Shown here piece by piece: positions 1 through 5,938 of a DNA stretch of 42,201 bases. How positions within the stretch are numbered: position 1 is the first letter of the stretch; each line of letters begins with the position of its first letter. The notes under the pieces were generated by a model that was given only the letters and a program-made list of their open reading frames with translations, was not told where the DNA came from and ran no database searches. The DNA comes from Prevotella sp. (GTDB lineage: Bacteria > Bacteroidota > Bacteroidia > Bacteroidales > Bacteroidaceae), in assembly GCA_017471245.1 (NCBI GenBank), contig JAFUVB010000099.1:1-42201 (forward strand). Direction: 5' to 3'. Made by a program: the position numbers and the translations under genes.

Positions 1-117
1 GGCAGCGTGGCAAAGGCTGCCCGCAATCAATTGGAAAGCCAGTTAGGTCATAGCGTTATTTCACCCGCCAAAGCCAGCGACTATCTGCTACCGGAGGAAA
101 GCCAAAACGAAGAATAA
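1..117 (+). CDS. C-terminal end of a DinD/BRO-like (phage antirepressor type) protein, truncated by the window edge
   Basis: An open frame enters from the left edge and stops with TAA at 115-117, giving 38 residues. The pattern VAKAARNQLESQLGHSVIS followed by an acidic tail resembles the C-terminus of DinD/BRO-family proteins, where an 'AR..LE..TG..V(I/V)(S/T)' stretch closes the protein. The family assignment is by memory of that pattern, not by alignment, so it is tentative. A decayed 5' end of what looks like the same family lies at 5571-5643. Both ends of such a gene therefore occur around this accessory region, although they need not come from one gene. The function of the family is poorly defined: DNA-binding or damage-inducible accessory proteins, often in prophages and restriction loci. 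Confidence 0.5.
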   Translation, partial: GSVAKAARNQLESQLGHSVISPAKASDYLLPEESQNEE

Positions 118-127
118 AGGAAACTAC

Positions 128-530
128 TATATGCCTACACTGAATTGGATAGGAAAAGATAAGGCGTTTGAAGTCCACGAGGCTTCTCAGAAAGCCAATG
201 AGAGTATTAACAAATTAGGGGTTGTACCTGTGAGTATATAATAATGACATGACAACGACAAAGAAAATAAACGCAAACGGAACTGAAATATCCGTATTGC
301 TGCAAGGCAACGAAAACGACTATATATGTCTGACCGATATGGCCAGATATAAAGACAAACAGCGTACTGACTACATCATCCAAAATTGGATGCGTTCCCG
401 TAATACCATTGAGTATCTTGGAGTGTGGGAGCAATTGCACAATCCAAATTTTAATCCCATCGAATTCGATGGGTTTAGAAACCAATCTGGATTAAATTCG
501 TTTTCTCTTACCCCGAAGGAATGGGCTGAT
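128..530 (+). repeat. Direct repeat copy 1 (mod remnant plus KilA-N 5' part)
   Basis: This stretch of about 403 bp matches 913-1317 at high identity with a 2-bp indel. Both copies contain a short ORF beginning MPTLNWI followed by the 5' third of a KilA-N gene. The offset is 785 bp at the left end and 787 bp after the indel. Similarity stops abruptly at GGGCTGAT/GGGCAGAT, which marks the recombination boundary. Copy 1 is the truncated one. Confidence 0.9.
131..241 (+). pseudogene. Remnant of a type III restriction-modification methyltransferase (mod) start, copy 1
   Basis: The ATG opens a 36-codon frame whose first residues, MPTLNWIGK, match from memory the usual N-terminus of type III Mod adenine methyltransferases. 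The sequence then departs from any Mod I know and ends LGVVPVSI before TAA. I read it as a deletion scar in which the first codons of mod are joined to the last codons of this or another gene. No catalytic DPPY or FxGxG motif remains, so it cannot be a methyltransferase. The same scar recurs at 916, which shows that the deletion preceded the duplication. Confidence 0.45.
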
Positions 531-563
531 ATCTCATCACAAATTGTGATAACAAACAAATAA
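249..563 (+). pseudogene. Truncated KilA-N domain gene (copy 1)
   Basis: The frame gives 104 residues. The first 94 are nearly identical to the full-length KilA-N protein at 1036-1902 (MTTTKKINANGTEIS... through PKEWAD). The frame then runs into ten unrelated residues and stops. The N-terminal KilA-N fold is cut before the conserved GRYGGTYAHKDIAF region present in the intact copy, so the product is unlikely to fold as a complete domain. It is best explained as the broken member of a tandem duplication. Whether it is transcribed cannot be judged from the sequence. Confidence 0.85.
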
Positions 564-578
564 AAACGATAATGCAAG

Positions 579-875
579 ATGAGTAACATACAAAATAGCA
601 ACGGCTCTTTTCTGAGTGACAATCAATTTCCTATGTTGTATTCTCAAGTGCAGAGCCATATCATAGAAATCAGGCATACGCCTGTAATCGTTGATGCAGA
701 TGTGGCCGCCTTATATGGCGTTGAAACCAAGAGGGTGAACGAAGCTGTAAGGAACAACCCCGACAAGTTCCCTGAGGACTATATGTTTGTTCTGACGGCA
801 GATGAGCTAAAGGATTTGCGGTCGAAAAATTCGTCCACAAAAGTATCTGCCAAGAGTCGGACATTGGTAAGATAA
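579..875 (+). pseudogene. Truncated ORF6N domain protein
   Basis: The predicted 98-aa product contains an ORF6N-type N-terminal domain at about residues 24-75: IIEIRHTPVIVDADVAALYG, then ETKRVNEAVRNNPDKFPEDY and the FVLTADEL segment. Such proteins normally continue through a 'SRTLP.AFTEKG.YMLAT' segment to about 180-300 aa. Here the frame stops right after KSRTLVR, so the second half is missing. It lies between the two copies of the KilA-N duplication. ORF6N and KilA-N are small DNA-binding domains common in phages and in restriction loci of Bacteroidales, and their function there is not established. Confidence 0.8.
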
Positions 876-912
876 AGCACACGGTTAAGAGGGTAAAAAA
901 AACAAAGATTAA

Positions 913-1317
913 TATATGCCTACACTGAATTGGATAGAAAAATATAAGGGGCTTGAAGGAGCCACGAGGCTTTGCAAAAAGCCAATGAGAGTATTAACAA
1001 ATTAGGGCTTGTTCCTGTGAGTATATAATAATGATATGACAACGACAAAGAAGATAAACGCAAACGGAACTGAAATATCCGTATTGCTGCAAGGAAACGA
1101 AAACGACTATATATGTCTGACCGATATGGCCAGATATAAAGACAAGCAACGCACTAATTATATTATCCAAAATTGGATGCGTGCTCGTAACACCATTGAG
1201 TATCTTGGCGTGTGGGAGCAATTGCATAATCCCAATTTTAATAGCATCGAATTCGATGCGTTTAGAAATCAATCTGGACTAAATTCGTTTTCTCTTACCC
1301 CAAAGGAATGGGCAGAT
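913..1317 (+). repeat. Direct repeat copy 2 (mod remnant plus KilA-N 5' part)
   Basis: This is the partner of the repeat at 128-530. It carries a net 2-bp insertion near position 960, which shifts the short mod-like frame. It continues without interruption into the intact KilA-N gene, so it is probably the parental copy. Confidence 0.9.
916..1005 (+). pseudogene. Remnant of type III mod start, copy 2 (frameshifted)
   Basis: This repeats the MPTLNWI start of copy 1 but is frameshifted after about 14 codons by the 2-bp indel and stops at codon 30. The frame encoding the copy-1 tail (KANESINKLG.VPVSI) is still open on this copy just upstream of the KilA-N start. That suggests the tail was once a real C-terminus. 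Confidence 0.45.
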
Positions 1318-1902
1318 AAGACGAATGCAATTGGCATTTATTCAAAGGCAGGTCGTTATGGCGGAACATACGCTCACAAGGATATTGCCTTCAATTTCGG
1401 CATGTGGCTGAGTCCCACCTTTCAATTATATGTTGTCAAGGAATATCAGCAGCTTAAAGAAAAGCAGAGCAACCCGTTACTACATAATTGGGACGTGAAA
1501 CGTATTTTGGCCAAGGCGAACTATACACTTCACACCGATGCCATCAAGAACATCATCATCCCAAAACTCTCTGTTGCCAAAAAGAAAGAGGGAATCATCT
1601 ATGCGACTGAGGCCGATATGCTTAACCTCGCCCTCTTTGGCTACACGGCAAAAGACTGGGAAGAAGCTAATCCTGACTTGGCAAAGAAACTGAACATGCG
1701 CGACACGGCATCCATCAATGAGCTTGTCGTCCTCTCCAATATGGAATCGCTCAACTCTGAACTTATCAAACAGGGAATACCTCGTGATGTCCGCTATGAC
1801 GTTCTTCATCGTATGGCAGAAGAGCAGCTGAAAGTTCTCAATAAGCAAAATGCGGAATATCGTTTCAAGAAACTAACAAGTGGAACTGATATAACAGAGT
1901 AA
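1036..1902 (+). CDS. KilA-N domain-containing protein
   Basis: The predicted product has 288 aa. The N-terminal KilA-N domain spans about residues 15-135 and includes the YICLTDMARYK segment, IIQNWMRARNTIEYLGVWE and the conserved SKAGRYGGTYAHKDIAFNFG with FGMWLSP after it. The rest (about 140-288) is charged and helical, a Bacteroidales-type extension with no domain I can name. KilA-N is a putative DNA-binding fold first seen in phage P1 KilA and large DNA viruses. In Bacteroidales such genes often sit inside restriction loci. The stop is 23 nt from the DUF262 nuclease start, so the two are probably co-transcribed. A broken duplicate of its 5' part lies at 249. Its role here is unknown; an accessory or regulatory part of a defence locus is an inference. 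Confidence 0.85.
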   Translation: MTTTKKINANGTEISVLLQGNENDYICLTDMARYKDKQRTNYIIQNWMRARNTIEYLGVWEQLHNPNFNSIEFDAFRNQSGLNSFSLTPKEWADKTNAIGIYSKAGRYGGTYAHKDIAFNFGMWLSPTFQLYVVKEYQQLKEKQSNPLLHNWDVKRILAKANYTLHTDAIKNIIIPKLSVAKKKEGIIYATEADMLNLALFGYTAKDWEEANPDLAKKLNMRDTASINELVVLSNMESLNSELIKQGIPRDVRYDVLHRMAEEQLKVLNKQNAEYRFKKLTSGTDITE

Positions 1903-1925
1903 CGAAGATAAAACACAACAAGAAT

Positions 1926-4034
1926 ATGGAACCTAAAAAAGTAAGTATTACGCAGTTAATAGCAGATGGGCATACATTTTATGTGCCTTTTTATCAAAGA
2001 GCCTATGTGTGGCCTGAGAAATTATGGAACCGTTTTATAAAGGACATGGAATACATTTCAAAAATGGATGAAGAGTATTTTATTGGTTCTGTAATTTTAA
2101 AGAAAAAAGAAAGGAATGAGCAGGATAGTCGTTATGAAACCCAAAAATGGGATGTCGTTGATGGGCAACAAAGGTTGACGACATTAGCTATATTATATAA
2201 AGTCATTAGTCTCAAGAATCCATCTGCTCACAATCCTTTTGATAAGAGATTCAGAATGGAAGACAACAAGTTAAATATTAAACACTCGTATAATGATAAA
2301 GAAGCGTTTTACAGAATCGCTTCCTTGACTGAAGATATCGAGATTGCTAATGAAGGACAAAGTAATCTCATTGCTGCATACAATTACTTTAGGAAGAATG
2401 TTGATGTAAAAAAGATTGACCATATCAAAATACAAAAGAATCTATGGTTCATATCTATTTACCTTGAACCATATGAGAAAGAACATAAAATATTTGACAC
2501 CATCAATTCTATTAGTTTGAAGCTAAACACGGAGGAACTACTGAAAAACTATTTGTTTACTTCTGATACCCTACAAGAATATCTGTCTATTTGGAAACCT
2601 ATCTTTGAAGCCAATGACACATGCCTCAATTATTGGAAGACAGAATATAGTTTCGCTCGAACAGGAAAGAAAACTCTTTCAGACAGATTCTTCCATATTT
2701 TATTGCAAATTATAATGCACGACCCTCGGAATAATATTCAAAGAGAGTATCGAGAGGAGTTTAGAAAATATGACGATGACAATAAATTTGATTATTATCA
2801 AAAAATAATTGAATCTGGCAATTGGTCATATATTGAATTCGCAAAAGAAATAGTAAAATACGCACAACTCTTTAGAATTGTATTTACTGGAAACGAAATA
2901 AAAGAATCGTCAGATTCATATAAAACGCCATTGAATAGGTTGTTGCTTGCAATATATACTTTAGATGTACATACTGCTATACCATACATATTATATATTC
3001 TTAGAAATGTAGACAATAAAACTGTCCGGAATGAGATTTTTTCTCTTTTGGAATCATATATTGTTCGTAGAGTCATTACTGGGGCAGCGTCCAACAACTA
3101 TAGTGATTTGTTTACAGAAAGCCTTATTGGGCAACAGATTTGCACTTATGATGGTTTATGTGATTATCTTGGGAACAAGGAATCCCATGAATCATTACAT
3201 ATGCCCTATAATTCTGAAGTTGAGGATGGAATCAAGACAAACAAAAAATTGTCAACAGAGAAAGCAAAAGGTATCCTTTATTTAATGGAATCCAAATTGA
3301 GAGAAAACTTTTCAAGCCAAACAGCGCTTTTGCCGTTTTCTCAATATACATTAGAGCATTTGATGCCTCAGAAATGGGATACTAATTGGAAAGCGCCCAG
3401 TGAATTGCCAGAAGCAGAATTAAAAGAGTTTACTATAAAAAGGAATTCTGCCATTGCCTCATTAGGTAATTTGGCCATTATAACTCAAGGCCTAAACACC
3501 AAAGCAAGTAACAAAGCTTGGCGTGAAAAACTCTCTTCTGGGCTCAAAGAAAAAGCTGCCGATCTAATAACCATGAAGGAAGTGATTAAGAAAAAGTCAT
3601 GGAATGAGGATACCATAGAAGAACGGGCCATATGGCTGGCTGACCATGCAAACGAAATCTGGTTTAATAATATATCTGTAGAAGATGTTGATCTCGAAAC
3701 AAAGGAGAAAACGAATGGCAAAAAGAAACGTTCTCCTAACAAACTGATTCGCATAGAATATCCCAATGGGGATTTCATACAGAAAGAAAAAGCAAACGAG
3801 ACACTTATAGAGTTTATACGACGCACAGGATGTAATAGAGTCAAAGAATTAAACATAAAAGTAGACTATAACAATCTTGTTTCTGAAGCAAAAGATGGCA
3901 CGAATTCATCCGAGTTTCATAAAGTAGACGATAAATGGTTTATTAATACACATAGTAGTAGCCAAGCCAAAGTTAAACAGATAAAAACTATTTCAGAGGC
4001 TTTGGGCTTACAAATAAAAGTGCACTTGCTGTAA
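1926..4034 (+). CDS. DUF262/DUF1524 protein, GmrSD-like modification-dependent nuclease
   Basis: The predicted product has 702 aa. The N-terminal DUF262 domain carries the VPFYQRAYVW segment (residues 20-29) and the diagnostic DGQQR motif (79-83), which in this family binds or hydrolyses nucleotides. The C-terminal DUF1524 domain has the HNH-type nuclease signature: YTLEHLMPQ with H478, an RN pair at 506-507 and LGNL with N515. A further basic domain of about 100 residues follows from 590, perhaps for DNA or partner binding. Fusion of these two domains is the architecture of GmrSD-type type IV restriction enzymes, which cut phage DNA bearing glucosylated hydroxymethylcytosine, and of related anti-phage nucleases such as SspE and BrxU. 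The actual substrate is unknown. The gene appears intact, AT-rich, and linked to KilA-N and other restriction accessory genes. Confidence 0.88.
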   Translation: MEPKKVSITQLIADGHTFYVPFYQRAYVWPEKLWNRFIKDMEYISKMDEEYFIGSVILKKKERNEQDSRYETQKWDVVDGQQRLTTLAILYKVISLKNPSAHNPFDKRFRMEDNKLNIKHSYNDKEAFYRIASLTEDIEIANEGQSNLIAAYNYFRKNVDVKKIDHIKIQKNLWFISIYLEPYEKEHKIFDTINSISLKLNTEELLKNYLFTSDTLQEYLSIWKPIFEANDTCLNYWKTEYSFARTGKKTLSDRFFHILLQIIMHDPRNNIQREYREEFRKYDDDNKFDYYQKIIESGNWSYIEFAKEIVKYAQLFRIVFTGNEIKESSDSYKTPLNRLLLAIYTLDVHTAIPYILYILRNVDNKTVRNEIFSLLESYIVRRVITGAASNNYSDLFTESLIGQQICTYDGLCDYLGNKESHESLHMPYNSEVEDGIKTNKKLSTEKAKGILYLMESKLRENFSSQTALLPFSQYTLEHLMPQKWDTNWKAPSELPEAELKEFTIKRNSAIASLGNLAIITQGLNTKASNKAWREKLSSGLKEKAADLITMKEVIKKKSWNEDTIEERAIWLADHANEIWFNNISVEDVDLETKEKTNGKKKRSPNKLIRIEYPNGDFIQKEKANETLIEFIRRTGCNRVKELNIKVDYNNLVSEAKDGTNSSEFHKVDDKWFINTHSSSQAKVKQIKTISEALGLQIKVHLL

Positions 4035-4140
4035 CTCCTGTAGATTTCTGTTAATTCCTCATGCCCGTAAAAAAAATAGTGATGTTTTGAATTACTGGTT
4101 AACTCTCAAGAGTTATTGGGAAACTATAATATACTTAGTG
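4035..4140. repeat. Spacer after the DUF262 gene with a perfect 16-bp dyad
   Basis: The only structure is TAACTCTCAAGAGTTA at 4100-4115, a palindrome with a CA centre. A degenerate version, TAATTCTCAGGAGTTA, lies at 5469-5484 in an equivalent context (CTGGTTAA on the left, a TAT-rich tract on the right). The spacer is therefore part of the repeated module of this island. No T-run follows, so it is not an obvious intrinsic terminator. Confidence 0.7.
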
Positions 4141-4206
4141 GGTAACTCGAAATGAGGTAGTTTAAAATAAAAATTTGTAACTTTGCAAGTGCAAGAAGAA
4201 AACGAT
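4141..4206 (+). promoter_or_regulatory. Leader/promoter module A
   Basis: The module starts with the imperfect dyad AACTCGAAATGAGGTAGTT. A Bacteroidetes -7 box TAACTTTG follows at 4178-4185 and an A-rich leader runs up to the ATG at 4207. The dyad and box recur in modules B and C, and the dyad alone recurs in D. No clear TTTG -33 box is visible. Confidence 0.75.
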
Positions 4207-4380
4207 ATGGAAGAGGACAAGACAATACAGACGACGATGTCGACTCTCATCAATGATGTAAGAAACATTGTTGATAGTGGGCTACGAAAGGTATATCAGA
4301 ATGCCAATGCAATAACCGTTCTCACTTATTGGCAAGTGGGAAGGCGTATTGTTAGTTCTGCTTGTGTTTCAATGATTTAG
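4207..4380 (+). pseudogene. 5' remnant of a DUF1016 (YhcG-type PDDEXK nuclease) gene
   Basis: The frame gives 57 residues beginning MEEDK. The stretch INDVRNIVDSGLRKVYQNAN followed by TYWQVGRRIV is the N-terminal DUF1016_N signature. Full-length proteins run to about 330-380 aa with a C-terminal PDDEXK nuclease. Here the frame breaks after GRRIV and ends eight residues later, so the nuclease domain is gone. Downstream, 4377-4448 holds the tail of another, displaced gene. DUF1016 proteins commonly accompany type I restriction genes in Bacteroidales. It is nonfunctional as a nuclease. Confidence 0.8.
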
Positions 4381-4448
4381 AGATTTGGTACACGCGAGTG
4401 CCAAATCTTACATGGGCACCTTGGACAAGCTAAGCGACAAGGGCGAGT
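4377..4448 (+). pseudogene. Orphan 3' gene fragment ending LDKLSDKGE
   Basis: An open stretch without a start codon encodes FRDLVHASAKSY, then MGTLDKLSDKGE and a TGA. I do not recognise the parent gene. A diverged copy of its last codons (LDKPSDK) lies at about 5506-5534, again directly before a leader module. The same gene end therefore preceded both module B and module D before the intervening DNA was lost. Confidence 0.5.
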
Positions 4449-4453
4449 GAGAG

Positions 4454-4513
4454 GGTAACTCAAAATGAGGTAGTTTAAAACAAAAATTTGTAACTTTGCA
4501 AGCGCAAATAGAT
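4454..4513 (+). promoter_or_regulatory. Leader/promoter module B
   Basis: This is almost identical to module A over the dyad (AACTCAAAATGAGGTAGTT) and the -7 box TAACTTTG at 4491-4498. It diverges just after TTTGCAAGCGCAA and leads into the rhuM fragment at 4514. The orientation is the same as A. Confidence 0.75.
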
Positions 4514-4765
4514 ATGAGTAACGAGATACAATTCTTATTATACCAATTGCCTGATGAGGAAGGAAGGGTGCAGGTGGTTATCAAGGACGAATCGATATGG
4601 GCCACGCAGAAAGCGATGGCGCAGTTGTTTGGTGTGGGCGTTCCTGTCATTAGTAAACATCTGACCCACATATTTGAAGAAAGAGAACTTGACAAAGACG
4701 TGGTTATTTCCAAAATGGAAATTGTCGTAAATCAGGGACATGGTCAAACGGGGGGGATAACTTGA
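4514..4765 (+). pseudogene. 5' remnant of a RhuM-family gene
   Basis: The frame gives 83 residues. The first ~70 match the N-terminus of RhuM/virulence RhuM family proteins (FLLYQLPDEEGRVQVVIKDE, then IWATQKAMAQLFGV, PVISKHLTHIFEE, VVISKMEI). The family normally runs to about 330 aa. After SKMEI the frame enters unrelated sequence and stops. The break lies only about 20 bp before module C, consistent with deletion by recombination at a module. RhuM genes are frequent cargo of Bacteroidales restriction loci and their biochemical function is unknown. Confidence 0.85.
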
Positions 4766-4820
4766 AATAAGGTAGTTTATAATAAAAGTTGTATTTTTGC
4801 AAGCGCAAGAAGAAAACTAT
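4755..4820 (+). promoter_or_regulatory. Leader/promoter module C
   Basis: The dyad is more diverged (AACTTGAAATAAGGTAGTT). The -7 box is TATTTTTG at 4792-4799. The leader from TTTGCAAG through the ATG and the first five codons (MEEDK) is nearly the same as in module A, although the downstream gene is unrelated. Confidence 0.75.
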
Positions 4821-5459
4821 ATGGAAGAAGATAAGGATTTTCTAAGGCAAGATAACAACTATCGGTCGTTGAAAGCATTTCAAAAAGCGGAGTGCATCTA
4901 TGATGTGACGTTCTATTTTGCCCATAAGTATCTGAAAATGGGTGATCGAACCATTGACCAAATGGTTCAGGCAGCAAGGTCGGGTAAGCAGAATTTGGCT
5001 GAAGGGAACATAGACGGCATCACATCACGAGAGATGGAACTGAAACTGACCAATGTGAATCGTGCATCGCTTCACGAACTGCTGCTGGACTACGAGGATT
5101 ATTTGCGTGTTCGAGGATTGGAGCAATGGAAGTATGACGATCCTCGTTGTGTCCAAACACGCGCATTTTGCAAGGCTCACCTTGAGTCTGCTGTCTATCG
5201 GGAGAAAATCAAGGAGCGCTCCGACGAGACGATTGCCAACATCGCCATTACGCTTATTCACCAGTGTGATGTACTTATACGGGGACTCATAGAATGGAAA
5301 AAGCGTGACTTTAAGGAGAAGGGTGGCATCAAGGAGGAAATGTACCGGGCCAGGAGAGACTGGCAACAACGAAACGGGTATAATGGGCGATATGGGACTT
5401 ATGGGCAACAGTCCAATCAGCCCAGTCAACCCACTCAGCCCAATAACCCCAAGAAGTGA
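4821..5459 (+). CDS. Four-helix-bundle protein (23S rRNA intervening-sequence-protein-like)
   Basis: The predicted product has 212 aa, starting at the ATG that follows module C. Residues about 15-165 resemble the S23/four-helix-bundle family: FQKAECIYDVTFYFAHKYL, then GDRTIDQMVQAARSGKQNLAEG, a pattern typical of these small helical proteins. The C-terminus is a low-complexity tail rich in Q, N, P, G and Y (about residues 180-212), as in Bacteroidales 'four helix bundle suffix' proteins. Such proteins are found in rRNA intervening sequences and in mobile or defence islands; their function is unknown. It appears to be the only module-driven gene here that stayed intact. Its first five residues are shared with the unrelated DUF1016 remnant, so the start region came with the promoter module. 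Confidence 0.75.
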   Translation: MEEDKDFLRQDNNYRSLKAFQKAECIYDVTFYFAHKYLKMGDRTIDQMVQAARSGKQNLAEGNIDGITSREMELKLTNVNRASLHELLLDYEDYLRVRGLEQWKYDDPRCVQTRAFCKAHLESAVYREKIKERSDETIANIAITLIHQCDVLIRGLIEWKKRDFKEKGGIKEEMYRARRDWQQRNGYNGRYGTYGQQSNQPSQPTQPNNPKK

Positions 5460-5570
5460 GTAGCTGGTTAATTCTCAGGAGTTAATAGGCATCTATATTA
5501 CACTTCTTAGACAAGCCAAGCGACAAGGTAGAGCGGCTAACTCGAAATGAGATAGTTAATTGAAGAAGAA
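5460..5570 (+). promoter_or_regulatory. Degenerate leader module D and preceding gene-tail remnant
   Basis: Left to right this stretch holds the degenerate dyad TAATTCTCAGGAGTTA (5469-5484), a diverged LDKPSDK gene tail (about 5506-5534) and the module dyad AACTCGAAATGAGATAGTT (about 5539-5557). An A-rich leader then ends at the ATG at 5571. The TAnnTTTG box of modules A-C is missing, so this copy has probably lost its promoter. Confidence 0.6.
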
Positions 5571-5643
5571 ATGAGCAAGACATCGATTCGCTTTTAAAGA
5601 CTATAAGGTTAGTGCCGTGTGGGACGAGGATTGGGGGGTATAA
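5571..5643 (+). pseudogene. Frameshifted 5' remnant of a DinD/BRO-like gene
   Basis: The ATG encodes MSKTSIRF and then a stop. Removing one T from the TTTT run at 5592-5595 gives a continuous reading MSKTSIRF-KDYKVSAVWDEDWGV, with TAA at 5641-5643. This matches the common N-terminus of DinD/BRO-like accessory proteins (IRLF...K.VR.VWDEE, from memory). It is both frameshifted and truncated. The C-terminal fragment at 1-117 may belong to the same family. Confidence 0.55.
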
Positions 5644-5718
5644 TCCTGAGCATTTAAAAGTCGAAATTGAATGTATTTCCAGAGGTAGAATTTACCTGCT
5701 TTAACAGTTTCCCGCCTG

Positions 5719-5828
5719 TAACTGCGAGTTTGAGAATCAGAAACTGCGAGTTTCCTTTTCAAAAACAGCGAGTTTTTGGATGAAAAACTGACAGTTTTTG
5801 GCATACAAACTGTCACGAACTCAAAAAT
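5719..5828. repeat. 22-bp palindromic repeat array 1
   Basis: Five consecutive units of exactly 22 bp start at 5719, 5741, 5763, 5785 and 5807. Cores are TAACTGCGAGTTT, AAACTGCGAGTTT, AAACAGCGAGTTT, AAACTGACAGTTT and a decayed AAACTGTCACGAA. The cores are dyads (AAACT/AGTTT arms) and the nine spacer bases vary. The array lies about 80 bp upstream of the nadB promoter. Confidence 0.85.
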
Positions 5829-5910
5829 GGGGTGAAAACAAACATCCACTTTCCTTTATAATCTGAGAAAGTTTTTATCTCAACAAGCCCATTATCTCGA
5901 TTTTTTTATC

Positions 5911-5918
5911 TATATTTG
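5911..5918 (+). promoter_or_regulatory. Promoter -7 box of nadB
   Basis: TATATTTG matches the Bacteroidetes TAnnTTTG -7 consensus and ends 20 nt before the nadB ATG. No convincing -33 box is visible. Confidence 0.6.
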
Positions 5919-5938
5919 CAGCATCAAACTGCAGAATT

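Noticed and set aside
4141-5575. Phase-variable invertible promoters
   Set aside because: All four modules are in the same orientation, no recombinase is present in the window, and no inverted pair flanks a promoter.
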